Part shown: in pieces, positions 1 to 12,737 of the stretch
Layout: the number at the start of each line of letters is the position of its first letter
Numbering within the stretch: the stretch's first letter is position 1
Made by a program: the position numbers and the translations under genes
Source of the DNA: Engraulis encrasicolus
Taxonomy: Eukaryota; Chordata; Actinopteri; Clupeiformes; Engraulidae
Length of the DNA stretch: 64,000 nucleotides
Assembly: GCF_034702125.1 (NCBI RefSeq)
Contig: NC_085867.1
Span: 44,681,687 to 44,745,686, forward strand
Direction of reading: 5' to 3'
Notes under the pieces: generated by a model
The model's database searches: none
Told to the model about the DNA's origin: nothing
The model's input: the letters and a program-made list of their open reading frames with translations, nothing else

Positions 1-1864
1 ACTTGCACAAAGTTTATGCTCGTTTGGTGAACTTCAAAACCTGCCCTGTATTCAATAAAAGCTGGGCATAACGCACGGTAAATAAAGAAAAGGACTGAAA
101 ATGAAAATGAATCAAATCCCAGGAAAAGACAAACCGTATCCCGGGAATCCCGGGAAATAAGTGATTCAAAGTCGCAGTTGGCCTATTGAAATTTGTCCTC
201 AAATTGCACCAAATCTGGGTGGTAATCCCCTATATGTGGTACATTCTATGTTGTAGCCTACTTCAGTTCTTGGTACCCAGAATTGCATTTTTGTCGAGTA
301 ATGTCCATTTGAACCTCACGTGAAAGTAACGGGGATTGTGCTGCATTTGATGGATGGAGCTGATATTACGCACATAATTCCACTGAATAAACATCCAGTA
401 GGCTATGGCTACACAAATCAGCTGCACCATTGTGATATTGAAATATTGTATTATGATTGTGTTTGCTAAGACTTTGACGATGGTGTTGTGGATGTTAACA
501 AGATATAATGTTGCGCATATATATAGGCACCTGCACTAATGTAGGCTATAGGTCAACCGAAATGGAATCAGAAAAAAATTATTGCATCGCGCTCACCATT
601 CACCGGCCTGAAGTAATTTGGGAGCGATTAGCCTATGCTTCAGTGATATGTAGACCGACAGTTGGTTATTGCCTTTAATGGAGGCGGATTTCGGGGGCAT
701 GATTTTGTTGACAAGTACTTATTTAACGACTTTAATGAAGATGTCATGTAGACTGTTTGACGGCCCCTTCCATAGGATAGCATCCATCCATCTATCCATC
801 CCTTCCTCATCTTTACGCGCAACGGTAATAATAGCCATTACTTTTCTTGTAGACGTTGCGCGTAATATTTTATTCATTATCGACTTATTTCAAGCAGCAT
901 TCTACTGTCCACTCTGCGTGGCCCTGTTGCCTTGTCTATGCGGGAGGGGGAATGACTTCCACTGAACACGGCAGGTCATTTGCATGACAAGACTTCATGC
1001 CCATTAGTGAACACTTTGTTCTCAACAACTTCCCATTAAGAAATGTGTATTCTGAATGTGTTTGTCACCATTTTCAGCAAGCCTGGCGTCGCCATGAGGA
1101 CCTGATGTTTTCCACAGAAAACATGCATGGTTGCAACCACTTACAAAAAAAAAACCTTCTCACCGTTTCACTGAATTTAAAGACTCACTGCTCTGATGTA
1201 GCCTACTCTTTATTATTTGGTGTTGGAACTGTCTATGCATCGCGTGGCATGGGCAGACGTTGGTAGGCTATACGCATGCATACACGCACACAAAACGGTT
1301 CAGTTCAACGTTTATTGACCAGCAAGCAAGCGGCGCAGTACCAGCTGATTTGCTCTAGAGTCGCGAAGTGAAAACTGACTTTCAAACCCACATGGCAATC
1401 ACCTTCAAGCGAGAGCGCGCACACTAGGAAGAATGTTCCATTCATGTTGATGTGGCCAGGGGGAAAGTGTTGCAAGAACATTGGACTCATTCAATATCAT
1501 TGTGCAAAGTGTGTGTTGCAATATTGTGCTGGGGATATGTGTTGGGGATTTCTCGTGTGTCTATTTTGTTTGCGTAAAACGATTCCACCAATAGTGCAAA
1601 TTACAAGTAGTTCTAGGCTACGTCTGACAAGTAGAACTACGGAGGAATTCTAACGAAACCTAAAACAAAATAGGCAGTTAGCTTATTTAATAACGAGGCC
1701 AAAATAGGTAGCTACCAGCTTATTTAATAAAGAGGCCTAATAGGCTACAAATAAAATAATTGCTCAAAACTATTGCCTTTACAGTTAAAATGAGCGTTAA
1801 AAACAGCTGATTTACATTTCTAAACATTTACAAAACAAGCAGCCTGAAGGCTTGAAGGGAGGGA

Positions 1865-1899
<35 letters not shown>

Positions 1900-3160
1900 A
1901 ACTGTAGCATGGATTTAACATGGGTGCATTCTGTAGGCTATGTTTTCCGACACTGTTGTATCTTTTCTGGCTCATGCGCGAACTATTTGTTGTCATTCAG
2001 AATCAGAAACATCAGAGAGTCTGCATTTAATTTGAATATTCTAGACCCCCAGAAGACGGTAGCTAGAAGCTTTCATCTAAAAAGTTACCGGAAAGTCGCT
2101 GCATGACAACCAAATGTGCAGTGGTCAGGACTTCTAGACGCACGCTGCCCTGATTCAAAGCGACAAGGCTGTGCTTGGTCCCGCCTCTCTGCCCGCAGCT
2201 GGGGCTACTCAAATACTGTTTCAGAAATGTAAGGAGTAGAAAGTAACATAGGCCTACAGATATTTGTCAAAACATGTAACGGAGTAAAGTAACGGCGTAA
2301 AAGTGAAAAAAAGCTTCTCAAATATGTAAGGGCTTAAACGTAAATTGTCAAAAAATGTAACGACGTAAAGGTAAAAAAACCAACAACATAGGCCTACCAG
2401 TTAAAATGAGTAAATACATTTTATTTATAGATTAACATGTTTAAATCAACAAAAAAACAAAACTTAACAGCTGATTTAGATATTTAAATAAACAAAACCG
2501 TTAAAATGAGCATTAAAAAAGCTGATTTACATTTCTAATATAGGCAGGCTGAAGGGACGTTTAGTTCAAACCTAAGGATCTTTAGTTCAATTTTAAGGAC
2601 GTTTCGAAGGCTTTTGCGGTAGACGGAACGTCCTCGACGAAAGATCCCCTGCCTTATACGAATGGTCCAACGTTTTGTTCGAATGGTCCCCTCTCAAGAA
2701 TCCATTCGACGAAAAGACCTGTACCCCTGCATGCCTACTTTGAGTAAACTGAAAATCTGTACTGTGAAAAGATTAGTTTTGGTGTAATGAACTACAGTGT
2801 TTTTCAGCTACAATCCTTTGCAGTTGCCTGTTGATTTGTTGATGGTTTACAGCTGTCTGTTGATTTGTTGATGGTTTACAACTGTTGTCTGATGATTTTC
2901 TATTTTGTCCACAGAAATGGGGATGTGAATTTTCTCTGTTTGAGACTTTGCAAGGGGCTCTCTATCTCCGTGAAAACAAGTGTGTTCAAGCCAACTGATG
3001 AGTCTTCAGCTGAATGAAAATGCACTCCACACATTCCCATTAATTTCACTGTTAGAATAACTTTTTCCCATCGTGTTGTGTGGTTGTTGTCATGCTATTG
3101 ACGTGTGTGAATAAATGTCAAGCAACAAGTTGCAGCATATTTGTAGTTTTATCGTGAAAA
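1..3160. other. non-genic left flank
   Basis: I recognise no gene here. The short open frames (for example near 669-965 and 997-1266) lack family motifs, splice context or repeat-free composition. Visible contents are a (TC)n tract at about 1,870-1,898 and a diverged direct repeat, with about 1,770-1,860 resembling 2,395-2,570 (shared words around 'gttaaaatgagc' and 'agctgatttacatttct'). An AATAAA lies near 3,109. A weak acceptor-like site at about 2,914 could open a 3'-terminal exon, but no protein evidence supports one. Confidence 0.5.
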
Positions 3161-3162
3161 GT

Positions 3163-3270
3163 GAAAGCCCATTGGGAAACTCCAACTCTCATTGTCATTG
3201 TGACACAGCACTCCACTGACAGCACACAAGTGAACACTGCACACAACGAAATTGCATTTATGCCTCACCC
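3163..3270 (-). repeat. partial tRNA-SINE, same family as 20.03 kb
   Basis: This stretch matches the low-coordinate end of the repeat at 20,028-20,300 (shared 'cccattgggaaa', 'cacacaagtg', 'actgcacacaa', 'gcctcacccgt'). It stops before the tRNA-like head, so it is a truncated copy. Confidence 0.55.
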
Positions 3271-4477
3271 GTATTTTGGTGGACTAAAGAGAACATTTTG
3301 GGTTAATGGATTGTATGACTTTGATGATCAATTTGTGCAGGCAAATGGAAACCAGAAGATAATGTGCACTGGTTCAAAAAGCTCAAAATGTATCATCTCT
3401 GTGCTAGCGATTGCATTATGCACTGGGTTGAATGGTGTGGGCACACACACATCTTCTCAAAAGCATTCTGATGGAAGTTAAAAGTTTGAGAGAGAGTTTT
3501 TAAAGCTTGCCCGTGTTTGATGGAAATTCACAAGACCCAAAAATTAGTGCAGGCCGCATGAAATTTTCTCACAATTTTCCCATTGGCCAACTTCCCTTAG
3601 CCCCAAACAGATAGTTTGGAAATTGGAAATCTCCTTTATTTACAGTCATTAGGCTTAACATTTACTGTTGCAGTGCCATGTCAATGTACTCATAATTACC
3701 CTAATATGAACCGTTTGAACACTAATGTCAACTTTCAACTTCAACTTTATTGTCCCCAAAAGGGGCGATTAGGTGTGCAGCAAGACATAAGCACGTATAG
3801 ACAGCAACAACATACCACAGGACAGACGTAAAGTGGGGATGTGAATTTAAAAAGGAGATGGCACTAAGGACAAATGAAAGCCTAAATATGTTGGTCTTGA
3901 CTGATGGGAACCTAAAGCGTGAGCCAGATGGAAGTAGCTGAATACTGAAGCGAAATACTGAAGACCCATTTGGTTCAGTGTTCCACTTACTTCACATGGT
4001 TTTTGGACTCAGAGCACACAAATGTGTGGCAACAAATTTATTTCAAATATTTTCCCATATTTGCATACTTTGCATTAATTTACTGTAAAATATTGGGTAA
4101 TCTTGTATTACATGCTTTAACATTCAAACACTAAAAATATGTGTCAGAAACTGCATCTACTTGCTTTCATCGTCCTTAGTGATGATTGCTGATTCTAAAC
4201 AGACAGTCCGGGGTTGCTTTTACATAGTAAATGTGGCTCCAGTGGTTCCATGAGAAACCCAGCTGGGTTTTCTTCATGTCAAATCCAGAGAATTGTTTGT
4301 AGGCTACTGTTTGAGAAAAGGTGTGTTTTAGAAGGGAAATGTAAAGAAGTGTAAAGAAGGAATTGTGTTTGACGGTCAGTGCCATTGGTCCATGACTTTG
4401 GTAAAGGGTTGAGATGTTTTCAGAACTATATGTCAAGTACCAGAATTTGTGTATGGACAATTGAGAAAACTGTAGTA
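3271..4477. other. non-genic interval
   Basis: No gene is recognised. At 3,728-3,830 there is a piece resembling the 3' end of a common fish LINE ('tttattgtccccaaaaggg'). The rest is AT-rich unique-looking sequence. Confidence 0.4.
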
Positions 4478-4612
4478 GCCATAGTCCCTGAGGCAATGTG
4501 GGGTTAGTTAGTTGCCTTGCCCAAGTGCACCTCAGTGATGGATGAGGGGGCTGGAGAGCAGCACCATTCTTCCTCCTCTTACAGGATTCGAACCTGCAAA
4601 CTTCACAACACA
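4478..4612 (-). repeat. tRNA-derived SINE fragment
   Basis: Read on the minus strand it contains a tRNA-like B box ('gcaggttcgaatcctgt', about 4,567-4,583). This is followed by the fish SINE body seen at 36.7 kb (a 'ctgaggtgcacttg..caaggcaact' region and 'gggactatggctac'). The A-box side is eroded. Confidence 0.6.
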
Positions 4613-4904
4613 ATTCACTGCTTTACACCCAATTACCAAATGATAAAGACAGTCCTGGACTCCAAATCTTCCTCAAAATTACTTACTTCTTGATTCGAGA
4701 AACCAAGAGGCCAAGTATTTAACTCTTAACATTTAATTTCACATGTGTTAAGTTAAGCATGCCATGTTTGTTTTTGCAATGTATCGACATAGTAGTTTTG
4801 CTCATTTTGTTTGAGATTCTTGTAGTATCTATTTGAAGAGTTATGCAAAAATGTCCTTTAGCAACACTGTAGTATGTTGAATAAATTATACAGCAATGGA
4901 TCCC

Positions 4905-5260
4905 TTAGGAAAAGGGTTACGGTGAATCCACACCGCAAGCGCGGACGTCCACTTGATGTCCAATGAACGTGTCCGCCATCAGTCTGAAACTGTTAGAATA
5001 CCTGTAAACAGATCGTGCCTTGCAAACAGGAGCGCAGTGTAAGCGTGGCGCATGTCAGGACCGACCGGACTGTCCGCAATGCTCCTTAAAAATAGAACTT
5101 GAGTCTATTTCCCTGCGCGGACGTTCGCGTTCAATGAACGGGCTCCATTGAAAATGAATGGCTGCTGCACGCAGACAGAACGTGGACGCTGACTGTGCAG
5201 TGTGCAAGGCAGCCCGCGAACCTCTCGAACTCGCGATGCTCCCGGACACGTTAAGCGAGC
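4905..5260. repeat. GC-rich repeat of MITE type
   Basis: A CpG-rich block with repeated 'gcggacgt' and 'gtccgc' words, distinct from its AT-rich surroundings. Such blocks are common as nonautonomous DNA elements in fish. I could not define terminal repeats. The left arm of the large inverted duplication begins just after it. Confidence 0.35.
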
Positions 5261-6144
5261 GTCTTGCTCGGTATCGGTAATATATGAAAACAACATCCAA
5301 GCCAGTGTTTTCTGAATCTATATTACCTCACATAAAGAAACTACAACAGTGTGTTGGCGTTGGTAGGCCTAATGGCATTTCCTCTTTTTTGACATTTGAT
5401 ACCTCTTAGTATATACACACCATGCCTTGGAGAAGATGGTACATTCTATGTTCTTATTCATAAAATATGCAATAGATTTCTTAGAGAATATGTGAGGTAT
5501 TATTTCCCCTTTTATTAATTATTTCAATATTTATTCTTGGAAGGTTGTAACGGTTGCTAAAGGTTTGAGGATTGTTCGATGTTGTGCTGTAATTCTGACC
5601 TCTTGAACATATGAGAGTAATTGATAAGATGGGTTGGAAATCATCAAACAAACCAAAGACAATATTTTTTCTAACTTGATCTTTGATGTATCATGGTATC
5701 TATAAACCATGTTTCAGAGAAGAAACATCATTTTCTCTAAAATATCTACGATTTCGCAGAGAAGATATGAGATGTCACCTCCTTTCTCCTTTTCTGAATT
5801 TGTTTCAATATACTTTCATGGAAGAGTAACAACTGCTGGAGGTTTGGCAGTTTGATCTTGTACTGTAATGATGACGTTTCACTTGGAAACACATGTGAGA
5901 GCAATAGATAAGATATGAAGGATATCAAATGACTTGCCTAAGAGAGCTCACCTTTGCAATATGACCCAAGGCCCAAACACTTCTTCAGAATAGGCTGGCA
6001 ACTGGGCTATGGCTATTTGGTTTCCCCATAGCAGTGATCTTGTTGTTTTGTCTTGTGCTTTTCCAACTGCCTTTTTCTTCATTAGAACCACCACCAGCAC
6101 ATACTGACTCATCATTGGTTATATAAAGCCATCATTACAATTAA

Positions 6145-6504
6145 AGGGACACTGTGTGAGATTTTTTGTTGTTTATTTCCAGAATTCATGCTACCCATCC
6201 AATAATGTTACCTTTTTCATGAATAGGCCACTTACCACCACCATCAAATTCTAAGTATTCATTATGACAGGAAAAATTGAATTTTTCATACATGAAAAGG
6301 GGGATCTTCTCCATGGTCCGCCATTTTGAATTTCCAAAAATAGCCATTTTTAGCTGCAAAAATGACTGTACTTGGACCATAATAGAAAATATTTATTACT
6401 TAGAAAAATGTCATGTAAATATCAAATTTGGCAATTGGCAGCCCAGTTTCAATGAACAGCATAGTTGCAGTACCCTTTTTGACCACTTCCTGCACAGTGT
6501 CCCT
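6145..6504. mobile_element. TTAA MITE, GGGACACTGTG family, copy 1
   Basis: About 360 bp flanked on both sides by TTAA (6,141-6,144 and 6,505-6,508). Terminal inverted repeats read AAAGGGACACTGTG at one end and CACAGTGTCCCTTT at the other. A second copy at 46,949-47,307 sits at a different position in the opposite arm. No coding capacity. TTAA target sites are typical of piggyBac or Kolobok superfamilies. Confidence 0.75.
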
Positions 6505-6888
6505 TTAAGAAAACTTCTGGCACTTGCACACATGTACTTATACTAAAGGTATCATATGAAGAGTACCCCCTCACACATTCATGGTCTATATATATTCTGC
6601 TATCCCAAAGTGGCCAAAGTAGCTACACCCCATAATTTGCTATCATTACATTTCTCCACATACTCACTGAGGTGTGCTTGCGTACCCCTAGTGGTACATG
6701 TAACATTGGGAAACATTGAACTAGAGAATGAACAAAGAGAGAACGTTCAAACTCCACTTCTTAAGGTCTAAACTATGACCTTGATATACGGTTGGCAAAT
6801 CAGCAGTAGCTTTGAAGGAAAGCCTCAGTCAAAGGCAGTCGACCCTCACACATACTGGCAGTATGAGAAAACGATCAACATTACCCCA

Positions 6889-8845
6889 CTGATTCTTGAG
6901 AAAGCGGCTAAAACATGTCTCAGAAATAAACTGCCAATTCTGTTGAAAATAAACTACATTTTCATGAACAAAATTAATCCAGGTAAAGACCCAGGGGTCT
7001 GTTACACAAATGTGCAGTTGTTTGAAATATTTAAGTGTAATTTTATTACTTTTCATGGCTATAAACCTGCCCACACCCTGTAAAAACAGCTGTCCCAAGG
7101 ACAGACATCATCATTTCAATTGACTTCAAATGTAAAAATCACTAATATTATTGAATAATATCACCATGATGTGAAAGTCCATATTGACGTGGTTCTGCAG
7201 ATATGCGCATAGTGCGTGTAAAGCAATATTTACTACTATTTTCTGATTGCTCAAAGTTTGTCCAGCATATTAGTCACCACCGTCAGATTTTTTTAAAAAG
7301 ACAATAAAATCATGTATGCACAAGGTCATTGTCATTACTTAGGACCCCTTTTCAAACCTTTAGCTCTACTGAATACTTCACCATCACTGAAGCTCCTGTA
7401 AGTTTACTAATTTCTCCTCAATTTTAATTTGTTTGGACACTGGTACTGTCCCAACCATAAACTGTCAACAGCGTCGGGGGTTTTAATAGCATTATGTTAC
7501 ATTAATGTTAATTATATATACTTTTTCAGAAGCGGCATGAAGCCCCTAAGAAACAGAGCGAAAACGAAGTGGCTAATGTGAGCAAAAAATGCATAATATG
7601 TAAAAGAGTGTTTTTTTGTCTCACACCGTCAGATGTCACCACCGTCAGATTTTGTTCCGCTCATCATCTTGTTCCATATTTTACTAAATTGTTCTGGTTA
7701 ATGAAACATTACCAGACATGTTAGTAATAATTGTGACCCAAACTTATACTCCAGCCTCCACTGAGGTGCATTTGGAGGGTTTTTTGTCACAAAACCTGAC
7801 GGTGGTGACATCTGATGTAGTTCACAAAAAAGCATGTGTTTTACATGTTTTTGACAAGTTTTAAGAATATGCTTCCAATAAGTATCTACAATTATGTTGA
7901 ATTGTAAAAGTAATTCACTTAAATACAGTAAACATATTTTTTTTACTTCTAATTCTGTCTGACGCTGGTGACAAAACCAAGAAAGAGCCCATTTTATGAA
8001 AAATGTAAAACATGGGGAGCTTGGCCAATAAATTCACTGCACAGCCAAGACCCTCATCTATGATAATACACCTCTATATTTTGGATTTGAACAACTTAAA
8101 ACCTGTTTATGCCACATTTTCAATAATCTAGGCCTACTTCCTAGAGTATCTAACAAATGAAGAAAAAACACATGCACAAACATACTGTGCACACACTAAA
8201 ATAAAGTGTTTATGCTAGATGTCATTGACTTGAGACGGCTATTTATCTTGCTAAATGTTGGTAATAATTAGGTCACTTTCACCACCTTCAGATTACTGTC
8301 ACCACCGTCAGTTCTTAAGTCACCACCGTAAGAAGGAGTTTTGGACATTTTAAATGAATGTCCTTACAAAATTTTGAATTTTCAAAGTAATAGCAAATTT
8401 AAGCCTACACGAATATTTGTGCAATTACAAAAAAATGTTTGATCTATTTAGCCATTAAGTAAGCATTGTCTGACAGCACATATTTTTAAATTAGAACACA
8501 TGAAGCAGTATTAAAATAGAATGAGAGTGAATTTTCAACATTTAAAGGCGTATGTGTGAACCAAAAAACACACACAATCACTTAAAAACTCCAGATACAT
8601 ATGCAACCAAATCAATACACTTTTTATTGCTTTTAATTGTGTCTGACGGTGTTGACAAAAAACAAGGTGAAAACAAGGAGAAAAACCTGATTTCTGAAAA
8701 AAAATCAAAATGGGGAGATTGGCCTTGTGCATTTCTGAAAAGCCAAGACCTTTGTCTACGAGGATATACCATATTATTTTGTAATTCACTTTGTTTTTTT
8801 CTTCCAAGATTACAACCTTTTTTAGCCACTTTCTCAAGAATCAGT
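6889..8845. mobile_element. DNA element A with internal CACCACCGTCAG motif array
   Basis: The ends are inverted repeats: ACTGATTCTTGAGAAAG near 6,889 and CTTTCTCAAGAATCAGT near 8,845. The mirrored right arm (about 45,835) lacks this 1.96 kb, which confirms an insertion with a C-rich target (ACCCC). Inside are at least eight copies of a motif close to TCACCACCGTCAGA in both orientations (7,273; 7,622; 7,635; 7,797; 7,958; 8,278; 8,298; 8,320; 8,642). A second copy lies at 12,738-14,442. No transposase is visible, so it is nonautonomous. The superfamily is not resolved. Confidence 0.65.
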
Positions 8846-9125
8846 GACCCCCTACTTCTCAACTTACGAATAGCCTATCTCAATCCCTATTCATTAACAG
8901 CTCCATATCAACTGGTCCGGCTTAACACTAGAACTACCAGGATTTTTCTGCCTACCTAGAAGTACCAGAGAGGGGTCATTTGACCCGGTGTCCTGTCTAT
9001 ATGAGCGACCCATCGAGATGTGATTCTCTTCGCTACTGAGCATGCGCACGCATGCGCACACCCTCGCGGTGGTTTTCGCGGGTAATTGCCCATCGAATTG
9101 TGAGACCACAAGTTACAATAGGATC

Positions 9126-9235
9126 CCCTGAGACTGTCAACTTTAGTGACTCAAACTGTAGCGCAAGTTACGATAGGATGCCCTGAGACCGTCAACTTTA
9201 GTGACTCAAACTGTAGCGCAAGATCCTTAGTCTAG
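9126..9235. repeat. 54-bp tandem repeat, two units
   Basis: The unit containing 'gtcaactttagtgactcaaa' and 'ctgtagcgcaag' is repeated twice almost exactly (starting near 9,128 and 9,182), inside the piggyBac-like element. Confidence 0.75.
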
Positions 9236-10333
9236 TTAGCCTACAGCCTGTCCACCGACTGTCATGGACTGAAAGTTACAGGATCATCCAGCAGATCATT
9301 GGGAAATCTGCGAAATAGCGTGGCCTCGAACATTTGCTACTTTGTTGCCTAACCGTAATCGCTCACACACTCAGCCTCGAACATTGTAACATCGATCAGA
9401 AAAGACTATTTATGTAGAGGAGGCGTTCTCATTGCAAAATGGAAAAAATCGCCACCTCTGATTGAGCTGTCAAAATGCTCCCTTCACCCTTTTCACTCAA
9501 GAATTTGAATCGACTGCATTGTAAAATGCCTGAACATGGTAATAAGAAATGCACTGCTGGGGATGTTATGAAAATATGATTCCGGTCATTAAAAGACAGA
9601 CATCTGCCAAAACAAAGCCACAATACGATATCTGCTATCTGGGAATATCTGTTTATCCCCATAGCACATGATTTCATGTAGAAATTTGCCTTGCGAGCCC
9701 ACGTCGCATTGAAACCAAACCAACAGCAAATGACTGCATTAAACAACCCGTAGCCAGGCCCTGATCCCAAACACTTTCTCCAGTAGCCTATTTGCGCAAA
9801 CTCAACTCAGTCTCTTTCATATGGCACGTTTCTTAACTTGCTCAAACGAGAGGCTCGCGGTTGTCAGCAGCCGCATGTTCTTATTAAACTCCGCACGAAC
9901 GATTGCACACCCCTGTCCGTGAAATAAACAAAGTAATGGTTATTAAAACAGTCCTACGTGGACCGATTGAAACGCCTTCCGCGGAAAGTCAAGGTCGCTC
10001 ATTTAGATGAGGCATCGCAAATCGACAGAACACCACTATCGAATAGGGCGACCGGTCGCTCATCTCGACGAGGCAACACATCTCGACAGAACACCGGCGA
10101 CTTTTACCTAATACACTAATCACTCATTTTGTTATGGTAATGAGGCTGTTAGGGGCCGTGTGTGGGGTGAGGGGTGAGGGGGTCACACCTTACAGTGCTA
10201 ACAGCCAAGACAAACAGGGACAGACAGCTTCTTCCCAAGGGCTGTCAGCCTCCAAAATCACCACAGGTAAATAGCAACTTGCATGAAGATATCAGCAGCA
10301 AAGACAGATAGCACAGTTTGGCGGACAGTGTGT

Positions 10334-11938
10334 TACAGTTTTTCTCCATTGGTTTGGCTCATTTCTTGAAACTGAGATGTCATTCTCAAAACATGGACAA
10401 ATCCCAAAAACTAATTTGCAGTTCCTCACAACAGAATGGCATTTATCATTGCTTTCATCAAATTTCAAATGCTTTTGTACATGTCTCAATCATTTAGTAC
10501 ATCCTTGCAAATGGCTATGTACAAGTATCCTACAGTTGACACAATCAGCTTACATTTAGTAGAATTTTCAAATGAATGTACCTTGCTGATCTATCCCAAT
10601 TGGTTGATTCTCAGTGTAATGGTTGTCCTGAAAACATGTCAGCACATTTTCTTCATATAGGCCTAAGTCATCAATGAACGTGTGAATGTCCCATGTGATC
10701 ATGACGAATCATATGACTGCAACCAGATAATGGTTGAATTACAGTTTTTCTCGATTGGTTTGGCTCATTTCTTATTTCCTATAACCATTGGGTCATTTGG
10801 CCAAACATTCTTACACTTCTGCACAACAGTTCAGATAACTAGCAAAATGTCATATACCTCCCAAAACACCTCATTCTTGCATCAGCACTAAACCGTCTCA
10901 CATATAAATAGTCAGTACCATCAAAATGGCATAGATCCTTCTCAATTGCTTTGGCTCATTTGCATTCATTTAGTCCTTCTGTCAAAATAAACTGGGTGGT
11001 TCAGCATAACTACATGGATCCTCATCACTCGCTCATATCACCCCAAAAAACAGTTTACCCATGTGTCAAAACTAAATTTCTTCCCCACATATATCATCAG
11101 TACCCCCAAAATACATTGTCCCTTTGCCATTGTGTAAGCACTCCAGTCAAAATGGTTAGGTGTTTTATCTACGTTCAGCTAACAGATTTCGACTATGTAT
11201 AAAAATGAAAAAGTGAGTGAAACCATTGAAGTTTGACAACACAGATAATTTACCAAGGACATTTATCAGTAACTTTCTTTACTGTAAATTCATATACAGA
11301 CAGTAATGCCCATATATCACAGGTTTGGCTCATTTCTCAAAACAGAGATAACATTCTCAAAATAACATGGACAAATGCCAAAGCAACTAGCAATTGTTCA
11401 AAACAGAATGTCGTTTGTAAAAATGTCATGAAATTAGCCAAATAACAGAGGAAATTGTAGTATACACAAGTAAAAATATTTTCTACTAACTAGTAAAGTT
11501 ACAATACCATCTGACCTGTTGAACACTGTCATGAATTTACTATGTAATGAAATTCTTAAAATATGATGTCCTTGACTGTTTTGGGAATTGCGTGGACCAC
11601 TTTGCATATGATGACTTACACAATGAAATAATGCTGACGTGTTTTGGAGAGGGCAACCATTAGACTGAAGATTGTCTAATTCGTTTAGATAAGCAAGGTC
11701 AATTTATTTGGAAAATGTGCTGAATGTATGCTGAATGTGTCAACTGAAGGGTATTTGTACATATCCATCTGCAGAGATGTACTAAACATTTGAGACATGT
11801 ACAAAGCATTTGATATCTGATGAAAGCAATGAAAAATGCCATTCTGTTTTGGGAAATTGCGAGTTGGTTTGGGGATTTGTCCGTGTTGTTTTGAGAATGT
11901 CATCTCAGTTTCGAGAAATCAATCGAGAAAAACTGTAA
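10334..11938. mobile_element. inverted-repeat element nested in the piggyBac-like element
   Basis: The two ends form inverted repeats of about 250 bp: 10,334-10,555 mirrors 11,938-11,715. They share TTACAGTTTTTCTC and 'ctgagatg', 'catggacaaatccc' and 'acagaatggcattt' words. Subrepeats containing 'ggtttggctcattt' recur at about 10,758, 10,950 and 11,320. No coding capacity. GTGTG flanks both ends but a clean target duplication is not certain. Confidence 0.55.
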
Positions 11939-12129
11939 CGTGTGAATCTCCCATGCCATGTGACCATAACGACTCATGTGAATGCAACCTGGCAATTGTT
12001 AGATGGATAAATACCAGTGCATGTGGACTACCTCTTTATTTTTCCGCAAGAATTTTGTGGTGAAAGAAGCTGCTCTCCAAGGAACGAAGATGCAGAGATA
12101 CAGCACTCAACAGGCATTGGAAATTATCC

Positions 12130-12144
12130 ACACACACACACACA

Positions 12145-12186
<42 letters not shown>
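12130..12186. repeat. (CA)n microsatellite
   Basis: A nearly pure CA tract with one internal 'cgcg' interruption. The open frames across it are repeat artefacts. Confidence 0.9.
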
Positions 12187-12192
<6 letters not shown>

Positions 12193-12737
12193 GTCTCAAG
12201 TGACAGCTGTGAGCTGCTAACAGCCACATTTCCACAACAAAAGGAGTGTCCGCAGGGGGTCCAAAGGGTCAAATGACCCTCTTGTGGGGCTTTTAGGTAA
12301 AAAGGTCAATTGACCCCTCCGTGGTAGTTCTAGTGTTAAATACAAATATATTCACCAGTCACCACATGACTTATAATTTATAATTTCTGAGAGTACATAA
12401 ATCCAATAGGCAATAACCCACTAGGCACTTGTGGAGGTTTCCTCTCTTTTGCCCTTTTTGGTAGGGTGTTGAAATGAGAAGACTAAAAGAGGTATGTCTG
12501 CACAATGCCAATTGCACTCCAAAAAAAACATTTTCTTAACAGATTTTGTCCTAAGCCCTTTTTGGCCCTTGCCCTCTTTGCCCTCTACCTATTAAATCCT
12601 AAATATCTCAGCCTCCAAAGCACATATGAAATGAGTTGCGTTTAAAAGCTAGGACCCTCGTTTTGCCTTATAATGTGTTCATACCCACATTTTTAATGAA
12701 ACAGCTAAAATCTCAAGAACCTGAATTCAGCGTATAT

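Larger units (their letters stand above)
8926..12335. mobile_element. piggyBac-like 3.4-kb DNA element
   Basis: Flanked by TTAA on both sides (8,922-8,925 and 12,336-12,339). Terminal inverted repeats read CACTAGAACTACCA at the left and its complement at the right, followed on each side by subterminal GGGTCA/TGACCC words. The mirrored right arm carries the uninterrupted site at about 45,750 ('gtccggcTTAAattc' when reverse-complemented). No transposase ORF is seen. The interior holds a 54-bp tandem repeat and another inverted-repeat element, so this is a nonautonomous or gutted copy. Confidence 0.7.

Noticed and set aside
4176..4613. 145-residue minus-strand frame
   Set aside because: Overlaps a tRNA-derived SINE and has no recognisable domain.
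8552..8959. 135-residue frame and its antisense shadows
   Set aside because: Runs across the end of the motif-array element into the piggyBac-like terminus, so it spans an insertion boundary.
9429..9770. 113-residue minus-strand frame
   Set aside because: Lies inside the noncoding piggyBac-like element; composition and lack of motifs argue against a gene.
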